Assembly (NCBI RefSeq): GCF_015712165.1
Contig: NZ_JADPZX010000001.1
Location: 3,861,001-3,925,000, forward strand
Direction of reading: 5' to 3'
Length of the DNA stretch: 64,000 bases
Source: Streptomyces spinoverrucosus
GTDB taxonomy: Bacteria > Actinomycetota > Actinomycetes > Streptomycetales > Streptomycetaceae
The position numbers were made by a program, and so were the translations under genes. Position 1 is the first letter of the stretch, and the number at the start of each line of letters is the position of its first letter. Positions 1-9,153 of this stretch are shown here, in pieces. Below the pieces are notes generated by a model. The model saw only the letters and a program-made list of their open reading frames with translations. It did not search any database and was not told where the DNA came from.

Positions 1-2358
1 CGGGAGTTCGGCGCGGATCTCGCCGCTGTCGGAGACCGTCGTCCTCGTGGCGCCGGTGGCCGTGAGCCGTTCGGCCGCCGTGCGCAGGCGCGCGGTGTCC
101 AGGCAGCCGACCGCGTCTTCGGGGACGACGCTCTCGCGGTCGGGGGACAGTTCGATGCGCAGGCGGCCGGACGCGGGGACCGCGCCGAGTCGCTGCATGG
201 CGGCGATCTTGGTCACGGGGTGGTCCGCCCGGAAGCGGCCCGTCAGGCCGTCGGCCGTGGCGCCGGAGAGGCGCGCGGTGCCGGAGAAGTGCGGCGCCCA
301 CAGGTAGACCTCGTCGCCGGTGGGGCAGTTGGCCGTGATCGTCGGCCTGCGCCCGTTCGCTCCTCCGCCCTCCATGCGTACGCCCGGGCGGTCGTCCGTG
401 CTGCGCGGCGGCGGGGTGCCGTCCGCCGTGCGTACGGTGATGCGGGGGACGGTGTAGACGCGGGCGCCCAGCAGCAGTTCCTGGTTGCGGTACGGCGAGG
501 GGCCGAAGTCGGCGACCGTCCGGCGCGCGTCGGTCGGCCGCACCGTGACCAGCGACGGCACCTCCTGGCGGGACACGCTCACCGTGCCGCCCTCGTTCCG
601 GAACCACCTCTGGTGCGGGTCCGGCGGGGAGTGCACCCGTGCGCCGACGGAGAAGATCACGTCCGTCACGGCGTTGTCGAGGCTCTGCACATTGCGGCCG
701 CGCGAGGTCCAGCCGTCCCCGAGGGCGGTGAGGGTGCGGCTGAGGACGTCGGAGGTGAGGCTGCTGTAGTACTGGGCGCCCTGCCCGCCGACCATCAGCG
801 GGTCGTTGCCCACGGTCTGTTCCCGGCCCGGGTCGGTGCGGTACCGGGGCCATCCGTCGGCCTGCGCGATCGCCTCCGCCTGCCGGTCCTGCCGGGCTCC
901 CCAGGTCGCGTAGTCGTCCATGTGCCCCAGGCGCAGCCGGCCGGCCACGGCGGAGGTCGCGGTGGCCTCGCCGAGTTGCGTACCGACGAGCAGCGTCACG
1001 GCCAGCGCCGGCAGCACGACACGGCTTTTGGCACCCAGGCGCGCGCCCCGGGCCTGGCGGACGGCGAGCAGCGCCAGCCCGCCCACCGCCCCCAGCACGG
1101 CCACGAAGAACACCGGCCAGGCGAACGGCCGTATCAGATAGCTTCCGCTCGCCACGACCGCGATCAACGCCAGTAGCCCACCCGCGGCGCCCAACTCCCG
1201 CCACCTGGGCATCCCGTACGCCAGCGCGTGCCACGCCGCGATCACCAGCAGCGCGCACAGCACGAACGTCTGCCGGTACGGGCTGCCCTGCGGTGTCGCG
1301 AAGGCGTGCCAGAGCAGATGCGTCGGGCCCCACTGCAACGACAGCGCGACGGCGACCACCAGCAGCGTCCAGCCGTACCGCACGCGCCGGGGCACCGCCC
1401 GGTGGAAGGGCAGGGCGAGGGCCAGCAGCAGCGCGGTGGTCCCGACGTACACGGCCGGCGAGCCGAAGCCGTATGTCGCGGGCAGCAGCCGGGCCAGCAC
1501 GTCCTCCGTGGGCACCGGCACGAACTCCCGGACCCGGCCGGGGTAGGCGTGCTTGGTGCCGAAGTACACGACCGTCACCAGCGGCGCGGCCAGGCCCACG
1601 CCGAGGCCGACGGTGAGCACCGCCCGGCCAGCCGCGCCGAGCTTCTGCCGCAGCGGGGCCGAGGCGAGCGCAAGCCGGAGCAGCAGCACCAGGCCGGCGG
1701 CGAGGGTGGCCATGTACGCCGTGTAGAAGTTGGCGATCCAGGCGACCGCCACGATCAGCACACCGAGCACCTGGCGCAGCCGGCGGCCCCGGACCCCGTC
1801 CTGGTCCCGGTCCCGCAGCGTCCACTCACCGACCAGGCACAGCAGCGGCAGCGCGACGAGGCCGTCCAGCCACATCGTGTTGTACGAGGAACTCGCCAGC
1901 GTCCAGCCGCACAGGGCGTACGACGCGCCGAGCAGACCCGCCGCCCACCAGCGGCCGGGGCGCATGGTGAGCAGCAGCCAGGCCATCGCGGCGGCGGCCG
2001 ACGCCACCTTGAGCACCGTGACGACGTACACCGCGAGGTCGATCTCGTCCCGTGGGAACACCGCGACCAGCAGGGCGAACGGGCTGCTGAGGTACGTACC
2101 GAGGTCGGGCAGGAAGCTGGAGCCGTAGCCGGACTGCCAGTTGAAGAGGAAGCCGCCGTCGGCCCTGCCGTGCAGGAGGTCCCAGAGGTGGGCGTGGAAC
2201 GGGACGTACTGGTTGCCCAGGTCGTTGACGTTCCGGGTGTCGGGGCCGAAGGGGTAGGTGCGGGCGATGGCGTCGGCGGCGCAGAACGCGGTGACGGTGA
2301 GGACCGCGGCGAGCAGCGCGGCGACGATCCTCGGTTCGCGGTGGGGCGTCGGTTTCAC
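1..2358 (-). CDS. YfhO-family multi-spanning membrane protein (partial, C-terminus outside window)
   Basis: The minus-strand frame is open from a GTG at 2358 to the window edge, giving at least 786 residues. The N-terminus has one membrane segment (IVAALLAAVLTVTAFCAA) followed by NDLGNQYVPFHAHLWDLL and FNWQSGYGSSFLPDLGTYLS, the acidic first loop typical of YfhO proteins, then many hydrophobic helices and a C-terminal soluble part. YfhO proteins have a GT-C glycosyltransferase-like fold; in Gram-positives the founder is linked to lipoteichoic acid glycosylation, and the substrate here is unknown. In-frame GTG codons at 2382 and 2385 are alternative starts; 2358 is preceded by GGGACAGGG. The gene is divergent from the STAND gene. 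Confidence 0.85.
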   Translation of the reverse strand, partial: MKPTPHREPRIVAALLAAVLTVTAFCAADAIARTYPFGPDTRNVNDLGNQYVPFHAHLWDLLHGRADGGFLFNWQSGYGSSFLPDLGTYLSSPFALLVAVFPRDEIDLAVYVVTVLKVASAAAAMAWLLLTMRPGRWWAAGLLGASYALCGWTLASSSYNTMWLDGLVALPLLCLVGEWTLRDRDQDGVRGRRLRQVLGVLIVAVAWIANFYTAYMATLAAGLVLLLRLALASAPLRQKLGAAGRAVLTVGLGVGLAAPLVTVVYFGTKHAYPGRVREFVPVPTEDVLARLLPATYGFGSPAVYVGTTALLLALALPFHRAVPRRVRYGWTLLVVAVALSLQWGPTHLLWHAFATPQGSPYRQTFVLCALLVIAAWHALAYGMPRWRELGAAGGLLALIAVVASGSYLIRPFAWPVFFVAVLGAVGGLALLAVRQARGARLGAKSRVVLPALAVTLLVGTQLGEATATSAVAGRLRLGHMDDYATWGARQDRQAEAIAQADGWPRYRTDPGREQTVGNDPLMVGGQGAQYYSSLTSDVLSRTLTALGDGWTSRGRNVQSLDNAVTDVIFSVGARVHSPPDPHQRWFRNEGGTVSVSRQEVPSLVTVRPTDARRTVADFGPSPYRNQELLLGARVYTVPRITVRTADGTPPPRSTDDRPGVRMEGGGANGRRPTITANCPTGDEVYLWAPHFSGTARLSGATADGLTGRFRADHPVTKIAAMQRLGAVPASGRLRIELSPDRESVVPEDAVGCLDTARLRTAAERLTATGATRTTVSDSGEIRAELP

Positions 2359-2915
2359 ACCCTGTCCCTGTCCGGACGGCACCACCGGTTTCCGTGACCC
2401 GTGCCACGTCTGTGCGAGCAGACCATTCTGGGCAGTCCTCCTGAGGAATGGGAAACGCGCCGCAATTCGTCCGGAGTGCGGCTCCTGCGCGCGTCCTCGT
2501 CCGCCGTCTTAGATGAATCCCGGATCCGAATGGTTGTGCACCGGACGGAAGTAGGAGGGAAGAAACCGAATACGTAGGAAGGCATTCCGGTTTCAGAAGA
2601 AATTCCGGTGAAACTGGTTATCGCCAGGTGAATGAAGGGTGTCATTCCAGCAACGCAGGCCGCCCCGGAGGCGTTCGCCCGGAGCGGCCTGGGTATGACC
2701 CGGTCATGATCTTGCGCAACTTTGGGCAACGTCGTTCGGCACCGGTCCCTCCCCACGTGGAGACCGGTGCCGAACGACGCGCGCGCTGTGCCGCGATCCT
2801 GTCATCCGGGGCTTCGGGCGAGGAGGTTCCAGTGTCCGGACGACCGCTAAGCCGCAGGTCAGACGTATAAAGTGAGTTTTCCGGTCCGGATGTTCAAGTG
2901 CGGCGGAAGTAAGGG
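2359..2915. other. Divergent intergenic region, 557 bp
   Basis: This region separates the divergent YfhO and STAND genes. It is less GC-rich than its surroundings around 2510-2640. It contains one strong 18-bp inverted repeat, listed separately. The open frames crossing it have no ribosome binding site or recognisable domain, so I see no gene. Confidence 0.6.
2730..2779. repeat. Perfect 18-bp inverted repeat in the divergent promoter region
   Basis: The arms are CGTCGTTCGGCACCGGTC (2730-2747) and its exact reverse complement (2762-2779), separated by 14 nt. No T-run follows on either strand. It lies 136 bp upstream of the STAND gene and does not follow the end of any gene, so it is more likely a regulatory hairpin, operator or attenuator than a terminator. 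Confidence 0.7.
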
Positions 2916-5900
2916 GTGGAGACCTTGGGTTCGGACTCAGGGGCACGCACAGCCTTCGCGGAACGTCTCGCGCTGCTGTACAAGGAGGCCGGCAACCCTC
3001 CCCTGAAGACCGTGTCCGAGGCCGTCGTACGACTGAAGCGGGTGGACGAACGGGGGCGGCCCGTACGGGTCTCCGCGCAGCGGATCAGCGACTGGCGCCG
3101 CGCGAAGAACGTACCGGCTCATTTCACGGCGCTCGCGGCCGTGTTGCACGTACTGATTCCACAGGCCCGGCGGGCGCGGCCCGTGCCGGTGTCGGCCGGT
3201 CTGTACGACATGGGCCAGTGGCAGCGCCTCTGGGAACGCGCGGTCGCGGATCCCATCGGCGAGCGGACGGCGGACCCGGAAGAGGAGGAAGGACCTCCGG
3301 CAGAGCAGGACCCGGCCGTTCCGGGCGGGGTGTGCCCGTATCGGGGGCTGGCCTCCTACCGCCAGGAGGACGCGCGGTGGTTCTTCGGGCGGGAGCGCAG
3401 TACGGACGCCCTGGTCGCCCAGTTGCGCGCGGCCGAGCGGACGGGCGGGCTGGTCATGCTCGTCGGGGCCTCCGGGGCGGGGAAGTCGTCGCTGCTGAAC
3501 GCCGGTCTGGTGCCCGCCCTGCGCGGCGATCAGGGCCGGGAGGTGGTGCAGCTGGTGCCGGGGGCCGATCCGCTCGCGGAGCTGACCCGCCGTATCCCCG
3601 GGCTCGCGCCGGTCGTCACGGAACAGGAGCCCGGCACACCCGAGTTCGCGGACGCCGTACGGGAGGCCGTCACGGCGTGGGCGTCGGGCGAGCGCCGGCC
3701 GGTCGTCATCGTCGACCAGTTCGAGGAGGCCTTCACCCTCTGCTCCGACGAGGCCGACCGGCGGACCTTCGTCCGGCTTCTGCACGCCGCGGCCTCCCCC
3801 GCCGGCCCCGACGCACCGGCCCCCGTGCTCGTCGTCCTGGGCATCCGCGCCGACTTCTACGAGCAGTGCCTGGGCTATCCGGAGCTGGCCGACGCCCTCC
3901 AGCACCGGCACATGGTGCTCGGGCCGCTCACCACCGCCGAGTTGCGCGAGGCGGTGACCGGACCCGCCAAGGCCGTGGGTCTTGAGCTGGAGCCGGGGTT
4001 GGCGGAGCTGATCGTGCGGGAGGTGAGCTCCGACGGACCGCGCGGGGCCCACGACGCGGGCGCGCTGCCGCTGCTGTCGCACGCCCTGCTCGCCACCTGG
4101 CAGCGGCGCAAGGCGGGCCGGCTGACGCTGGCCGGGTATCGCGCGGCGGGCGGCATCCAGGGGGCGGTGGCGGCGACCGCCGAGCGGGCCTGGTCCCGGC
4201 TGGACCCGGCGGCGCGGACCGCCGCGCGGCTGCTGCTGCTGAGGCTGGTCCGGCTGGGCGAGGACACCCAGGCGACCCGGCGGCGGGGCACCCGGCGGCA
4301 GTTGGCGCAGGAGTCGACGGACCCGAACAAGACGGAGGAGTCGCTCGAAGAGCTGGTGCGCGCCCGGCTGGTGACCCTCGACGCGGACACCGTGGAGATC
4401 ACCCACGAGGCGCTGCTGCACGCCTGGCCCCGGCTGCGCGACTGGATCGACGAGGACCGGGGCGGCAACCTGCTGCGCCAGCGGCTGGAGGAGGACAGCC
4501 GGGCCTGGGAAGCCACCAACCGCGACACGTCTTTGCTGTACCGGGGTTCCCGGCTGGAGCAGGCGCACAGCTGGGCGGGGTCCGCCGGGGACACCTTCCT
4601 GACCCGCAGCGCGGTCGACTTCCTGGCCGCCTCCGTCCGGTTGCGCCGGCGCACGGTGTGGATCAGCCGGAGCGCGGTGGCGGCACTGGTCGCGCTGGCG
4701 GTGCTGGCGGTCGGGGCGGCGGTGGTCGCGTGGCAGCAGCGGGACGACGCGGTGTTCGAGCAGGTCCTCGCCGAGGCCGACCGCGTCCAGTACACGGACC
4801 CGTCGCTGTCCGCGCAGCTCGACCTGGTCGCCCACCGCCTGCGCCCGGACGACGAGGGCACCAACAACCGGCTGGTGTCGATCGTGAACGCGCCGCTGGC
4901 CACCCCACTGCTCGGCCACACCGGCGCCGTCTACCTCACGACGTTCAGTCCGGACGGCAAGCTCCTGGCCACCGCCAGCTACGACCGCACGGTCCGCCTG
5001 TGGGACGTGGCGGACCCGCAGCGCCCCAAGCCCCTCGGCAAGCCCCTGACCGCGCACACCAGCTGGGTGAGCACCTCCGTCTTCAGCCCCGACGGCCACC
5101 TCCTCGCCAGCGCCTCCGACGACGGCACGGTCCGGCTGTGGGACGTCCGCGACCCCCGTCACCCGCGCCCGCTCGGCGCGCCGCTGACCGGCCACGACGG
5201 CACGGTCTATCTGCTCGACTTCAGCCCGGACGGCCGTACGCTCGCCGCCGCGACCGAGGACCATGTCGTACGGCTGTGGAACGTGGCCGACCCGGCCCGG
5301 CCCGGCCGGCTCGGCGCGCTCACCGGCCACACCGCCGCCGTCCGCTCGATCGCCTTCAGCCCCGACGGGCGGATCCTGGCGTCGGGCGGCGACGACACCA
5401 CGGTCCGGCTGTGGGACATGACCGACCGGGAGCACCCCAAGACCATCGGCGCCCCGCTGACCGGCCACCGGGCCCTGGTCCACTCGGTCGCCTTCAGCCC
5501 CGACGGCCGGACCCTCGCCAGCGGCAGCGCCGACGACACCGTCCAGCTGTGGGACGTGACGGACGTACAGGACGCGGCCCCGCTCGGCGCGCCGCTCACC
5601 GGGCACACCGGCCCCGTCTGGTCGGTGGCCTTCAGCCCGGACGGCTCCCTGCTCGCCGTCGCCAGCGCGGACAGCACGGCGAGCCTGTGGAACGTCAGCA
5701 ACCCGGCGTTCCCCTCCCAGGTCGGCGAGCCGCTCGCGGGCAGCAGCGGCGAGATGTACGCCCTCGGCTTCAGCCCCGACGGCCGCAGCCTCGCCACCGG
5801 CGCCGGCGACAACAAGGTCCGCCTGTGGTCGATACCGAGGTCGGACATGGTGGGCCGGATAGGGGCGTTCCGCCCGGACGGGCGGGTGCTCGCCACGGCC

Positions 5901-6881
5901 GCCCGCGACCAGCGGATCCGCCTGTGGGACGTACGGGCGCCCAGGCGGCCGGTGCTGCTGAGCGAGCCGTTCCTGCCCGCCGAGGGGGACGTCCGCTCGG
6001 TGGTGTTCTCCCCCGACGGGCGCACCCTCGCCGTGCTGACCGGCAGCCGCGCCGTGCAGCTGTGGAACGTCACGAACCCGGCCGGGCCGGTCGCCCACGG
6101 CCCACCCGTGGAGCTGCGCACCCGCTACGCGGGCCCCGACGCGCTGGCCTACAGCCCGGACGGCCGCACCCTCGCCACCGCCTACGACGATCGCACCATC
6201 CAGCTGTGGAACGTCTCCGACCCGTCGAAGCCCCGGCGGCTGGGCGCACCGCTCACCGGCCACACCGGCTACGTCAACACCCTCGTCTTCAGCCCCGACG
6301 GCCGCACCCTCGCCAGCGGCAGCGCCGACACCACCATCCGGCTCTGGAACGTCTCCGCCCCCCGCCGCGCCACCCAGCTCGGCGCCCCGCTCCGGGGCCA
6401 CCTCGGCCCCGTCAACGCCCTGGCCTACAGCCCCGACGGCCATACGCTGGCCGGCGGCAGCGACGACAACACGGTCGCGCTCTGGGACGTCGAGGACCCC
6501 CTCCGGGCCACCCGGCTCGGCTCCAGCCTCACCGGGCACACCGAGGCGGTCGTGTCCCTGACGTTCAGCCGGGACGGGCACACACTGGCCAGCGGCGGCA
6601 ACGACGACACCGTGCGCCTGTGGAACGTCAGCCGCCCGTCCACCGCCACGTCCATCGGGCAGTCGCTCAGCCCCAACGCCAAGACCGGCAACTTCCTCTC
6701 CTTCAGCCCCAACAGCCGCCTGCTCGGGGTGTCGAGCGGCGCCGGGACGGTACGGCTGTGGGACCTGAACGTGGACGAGGCCGTCCGGCACATCTGTTCC
6801 ACCACTCGGGGCGTGCTGACGCCGGAGAAATGGCACGAGTATCTGCCACGGTTGTCCTACGAGCCGCCCTGTCGGCAGTGA
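2916..6881 (+). CDS. STAND NTPase: HTH - P-loop NTPase - TM - 14 WD40 repeats
   Basis: 1321 residues. Residues 10-95 form a predicted XRE-like HTH region (RISDWRRAKNVPAHF). The nSTAND1-type NTPase starts at CPYRGLASYRQEDARWFFGR, with Walker A GASGAGKSS near 185-193 and Walker B PVVIVDQFEEAF near 262-273. A single membrane segment lies at about 582-605 (SAVAALVALAVLAVGAAVV). From about 668 there are 14 repeats ending in RLWDV, QLWNV or similar, enough for two seven-bladed propellers. The C-terminal extension is about 35 residues. STAND NTPases are NTP-driven switches in which repeats sense a ligand and the N-terminus carries the output; here that output would be DNA binding by a membrane-tethered protein (inference). 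The start is GTG with GGAAG just upstream. Confidence 0.85.
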   Translation: METLGSDSGARTAFAERLALLYKEAGNPPLKTVSEAVVRLKRVDERGRPVRVSAQRISDWRRAKNVPAHFTALAAVLHVLIPQARRARPVPVSAGLYDMGQWQRLWERAVADPIGERTADPEEEEGPPAEQDPAVPGGVCPYRGLASYRQEDARWFFGRERSTDALVAQLRAAERTGGLVMLVGASGAGKSSLLNAGLVPALRGDQGREVVQLVPGADPLAELTRRIPGLAPVVTEQEPGTPEFADAVREAVTAWASGERRPVVIVDQFEEAFTLCSDEADRRTFVRLLHAAASPAGPDAPAPVLVVLGIRADFYEQCLGYPELADALQHRHMVLGPLTTAELREAVTGPAKAVGLELEPGLAELIVREVSSDGPRGAHDAGALPLLSHALLATWQRRKAGRLTLAGYRAAGGIQGAVAATAERAWSRLDPAARTAARLLLLRLVRLGEDTQATRRRGTRRQLAQESTDPNKTEESLEELVRARLVTLDADTVEITHEALLHAWPRLRDWIDEDRGGNLLRQRLEEDSRAWEATNRDTSLLYRGSRLEQAHSWAGSAGDTFLTRSAVDFLAASVRLRRRTVWISRSAVAALVALAVLAVGAAVVAWQQRDDAVFEQVLAEADRVQYTDPSLSAQLDLVAHRLRPDDEGTNNRLVSIVNAPLATPLLGHTGAVYLTTFSPDGKLLATASYDRTVRLWDVADPQRPKPLGKPLTAHTSWVSTSVFSPDGHLLASASDDGTVRLWDVRDPRHPRPLGAPLTGHDGTVYLLDFSPDGRTLAAATEDHVVRLWNVADPARPGRLGALTGHTAAVRSIAFSPDGRILASGGDDTTVRLWDMTDREHPKTIGAPLTGHRALVHSVAFSPDGRTLASGSADDTVQLWDVTDVQDAAPLGAPLTGHTGPVWSVAFSPDGSLLAVASADSTASLWNVSNPAFPSQVGEPLAGSSGEMYALGFSPDGRSLATGAGDNKVRLWSIPRSDMVGRIGAFRPDGRVLATAARDQRIRLWDVRAPRRPVLLSEPFLPAEGDVRSVVFSPDGRTLAVLTGSRAVQLWNVTNPAGPVAHGPPVELRTRYAGPDALAYSPDGRTLATAYDDRTIQLWNVSDPSKPRRLGAPLTGHTGYVNTLVFSPDGRTLASGSADTTIRLWNVSAPRRATQLGAPLRGHLGPVNALAYSPDGHTLAGGSDDNTVALWDVEDPLRATRLGSSLTGHTEAVVSLTFSRDGHTLASGGNDDTVRLWNVSRPSTATSIGQSLSPNAKTGNFLSFSPNSRLLGVSSGAGTVRLWDLNVDEAVRHICSTTRGVLTPEKWHEYLPRLSYEPPCRQ

Positions 6882-6956
6882 TCCCCGTCACAGCGCCTCG
6901 ACGCACCTCATCAGTCGGGTCCCGCGCCGCCATCCGCCTTGTTAGTCTTGGCCACA

Positions 6957-7003
6957 GCCCGATCGCTGGTGCATCCCCCGTCGCCAGCGATCGGGCGTTT
7001 TCG
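6957..7003 (+). terminator. Rho-independent terminator after the STAND gene
   Basis: GCCCGATCGCTGG (6957-6969) pairs with CCAGCGATCGGGC (6984-6996) across a 14-nt loop, and the stem is followed by GTTTTCG. The stem is perfect over 13 bp, about 75 bp after the STAND stop codon. Confidence 0.8.
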
Positions 7004-7064
7004 TTCGTCGGGCGCCCTGCTTGAAATTGCACGACATTCTTCGTTACGGAGATGCGGATGGGCG

Positions 7065-7112
7065 TATTGGGGTGCGGTCGCGCCCCAATAAGGCAATGTC
7101 GCCCGCCTTATT
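7065..7112 (+). promoter_or_regulatory. Two overlapping, mutually exclusive hairpins upstream of GntR gene
   Basis: Stem 1 is TATTGGGG (7065-7072) with CCCCAATA (7083-7090). Stem 2 is AATAAGGC (7087-7094) with GCCTTATT (7105-7112). Both have 10-nt loops and share positions 7087-7090, so only one can form fully at a time. The purpose is unknown: either alternative RNA folds or two adjacent palindromic protein sites. Confidence 0.5.
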
Positions 7113-7151
7113 TCCCCGTACAACCGAACCCGGTCAGCAAGACCTCTTTAG

Positions 7152-7170
7152 GAGTCGTAGGCTGACTCAT
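7152..7170 (+). promoter_or_regulatory. Leaderless promoter and possible operator of the GntR gene
   Basis: TAGGCT at 7158-7163 is followed by 7 nt and then the ATG at 7171, the spacing of a leaderless transcript. GAGTC (7152-7156) and GACTC (7164-7168) form an inverted repeat spanning the -10 element, which would suit autorepression. Confidence 0.5.
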
Positions 7171-7958
7171 ATGCCGAAGGCGTACGAAGTGATCGCGGAC
7201 GACATCCGCCGGTCCATCCGCGAGGGCGAACGCGGGCCCGGTGACCGGCTGCCGACCGAGACGGAGCTGGCCGAGCACTACCGGCGCAGTGTGCCGACGA
7301 TCCAGAACGCGCTGCGGCTGCTCAGCGAGGAAGGCCTCATCGACAAACGTCACGGCCTCGGCAACTTCGTCCGCCGCCCCCGCACGCTCGCGGTCCGCGA
7401 CAACAGGCGGCACCAGTGGGAGAAGGACCGCGCCCGCCAGCCGTTGCTCCAGCGGGCCGCGACCGGGGCGACGGAACACGACACCGGCCTCGGACTCCAG
7501 GACCTGGTCTTCCACGCGAGGTACCGCGAGATCAAGGCGCCCAAGGAGCTGGCGGAGGCGTTCGGCGTCCCCGAGGGCACGGTGCTGCTGGAGCGCAAGT
7601 ACCGAACCCGATGCGCGTCCGAGACGGCCCCTTCAACCTGGTGACCTCCTACCTGGTCCGCGACATGATCGCCGCGAACCCCGCCCTCCTGGACGAGGCC
7701 AACGAGCCCTGGCCCGGCGGCACCCAGCACCAGCTCCACACCGTCGGCATCGAGGTGGACCGCGTCGAGGAACGCTTCACCGCCCGCCCCCCGACCCCGG
7801 AGGAGGCCGCGGACCTGGAGCTGCCACCGGGGACGTCGGTGATCCTGCTGCACAAGACGTCGTACGACATCGACGACCGCGTGGTGGACATCTCCGACGT
7901 CACGCTGCCGGGTGACCGCACCGAACTGTTCTTCACCACTCGCCTGGAAAGGTGGTGA
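7171..7958 (+). pseudogene. GntR/HutC-family regulator with a single-base frameshift
   Basis: The first frame gives MPKAYEVIADDIRRSIREGE with a winged helix (PTETELAEHYRRSVPTIQNA) and continues through LLERKYRT. The second frame continues the UTRA effector-binding domain from MRVRDGPFNLVTSYLV to FFTTRLERW. The shift falls at the CCC run 7607-7609; one extra C would give a 262-residue protein of normal length (788 + 1 = 789 nt). The stop overlaps the start of the glycosyltransferase gene, implying translational coupling. It is either decayed or, more likely, a sequencing indel, because two other genes in this window show the same defect. Confidence 0.75.
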
Positions 7959-8731
7959 GTGCCGCCGTGACCCGGCACATCGTCATCGTCACCGCTGTGC
8001 ACCCCCCGTCGGCCCGCTTTCTGCCCGAGGCCCACAAGTCGCTGTGCGAGCAGCGGCTTCCGGAGGGCTGGGAGTGGCGGTGGGTGATCCAGGAGGACGG
8101 GGAGTCGCAGGACGTCCGTCCGTATGTGCCCGACGACGTGCGGGTGACGTTCCGTCAGGGGCGGCGCGGGGGGCCCGGTGTGGCGCGCACGATCGCGCTG
8201 GCGCACGCGGAGGGCGAGTACGTGAAGGTCCTGGACGCCGACGACCAGTTGGCGCCGGGTGTGCTGGCCCGCGATCTGGCGGTGCTGGAGGCCGAGCCGG
8301 GCGTCGGATGGGTGACGTCGAGGGTGCTGGACCTGTTGCCGGACGGCTCGACCGTCGGTTTCCCGGGCGATCCCGAGGACGGGCCGATCGAGCGGGACGC
8401 GGTGCTCGACTTCTGGACGGCGAACGACTTCCGCGCCCAGGTCCACCCGGCCTCGCTGTGCGTACGACGGGACCTGCTGGTGGCGCTCGGCGGCTGGATG
8501 GCGCTGCCCGCGTCCGAGGACACCGGGCTGCTGCTGGCGCTGAACTCGGTGAGCCGGGGGTGGTTCTCGGCTCGGGTGGGGCTTCTCTACCGGAAGTGGG
8601 AGGGCCAGGTGACGGGCCAGGCCTCGCACGTCGATCCGGGCGAGCGGGAGGCACGCATGGCGGTGGTGGAGGCGCGGGCGCGGGCGCTGGCGGGGTTCGG
8701 CTGGCGGTATCCGGCGGACGGGGCGCCGTAG
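7952..8731 (+). CDS. Family 2 glycosyltransferase
   Basis: About 259 residues. The N-terminus HIVIVTAVHPPSARFLPEAHKSL begins the GT-A fold, and EGEYVKVLDADDQLAPGVL holds the DxD-type metal/nucleotide-sugar motif near residue 93. TANDFRAQVHPASLCVRRDLL and ASEDTGLLLAL match the acceptor-side half of GT2 enzymes. There is no membrane segment, so it should be cytosolic. Starts at 7952, 7955 or 7967 are all in frame; GGAAAGG at 7946-7952 best suits 7967. It overlaps the GntR stop, and may be used with that regulator. The sugar donor and acceptor cannot be read from sequence. Confidence 0.75.
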   Translation: MVSAAVTRHIVIVTAVHPPSARFLPEAHKSLCEQRLPEGWEWRWVIQEDGESQDVRPYVPDDVRVTFRQGRRGGPGVARTIALAHAEGEYVKVLDADDQLAPGVLARDLAVLEAEPGVGWVTSRVLDLLPDGSTVGFPGDPEDGPIERDAVLDFWTANDFRAQVHPASLCVRRDLLVALGGWMALPASEDTGLLLALNSVSRGWFSARVGLLYRKWEGQVTGQASHVDPGEREARMAVVEARARALAGFGWRYPADGAP

Positions 8732-8738
8732 GGGTCGT

Positions 8739-9092
8739 TCACGCCGGCTGACCGAGGTCCTGGGCGAAGGTGATGACGTTCCCGGCCGGGTCGGTGACGG
8801 CGGCGACCCGGAAGCCGCCCGGGGTGTCCTGGACGGTCCCCAGGTCCAGCCCTCGTTCGGCGGCCAGCCGGACCTCGGCGGCGACGTCGTCGACGGCCAG
8901 CGTCAGCATGGCGGAGCCCGCACGGTCGGGTTCGCGCAGCAGCTGGATCGCGCCGCCCGCGATGACCTCCCATTCCGCCAGGCCCTCCATGGGGTCGCGG
9001 TCGGCCGGCCGGCCCCAGAGGCGTTCGTACCAGGTGCGCGCCGCTTCGAAGTCGGCGACGGGCATGACGGCGTAGACGGTGTTGATGGCCAC
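8739..9092 (-). CDS. VOC-superfamily (glyoxalase/bleomycin-resistance-like) protein
   Basis: 117 residues. MAINTVYAVMPVADFEAARTWYERLWG and the C-terminal GFRVAAVTDPAGNVITFAQ are the two halves of a single-domain VOC protein. The usual first-strand His ligand is missing, so a metal-dependent glyoxalase I activity is unlikely; it may bind a small molecule or be a resistance-like protein. It converges with the glycosyltransferase gene, 7 bp away. Confidence 0.75.
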   Translation of the reverse strand: MAINTVYAVMPVADFEAARTWYERLWGRPADRDPMEGLAEWEVIAGGAIQLLREPDRAGSAMLTLAVDDVAAEVRLAAERGLDLGTVQDTPGGFRVAAVTDPAGNVITFAQDLGQPA

Positions 9093-9153
9093 GGTGGGTA
9101 CCCTTTCATCCGCTTTCGCACCTTACTGAGTGCCCGTCGGATGTCAGCGGAGG

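Noticed and set aside
2355-2756. 133-codon minus-strand frame in the first intergenic region
   Set aside because: No ribosome binding site, no domain, and it would overlap the YfhO start and cross the palindrome.
2937-6836. 1299-codon open frame antisense to the STAND gene
   Set aside because: It is a GC-skew shadow: no domain, Arg/Gly/Pro-rich nonsense composition, while the sense frame has clear P-loop and WD motifs.
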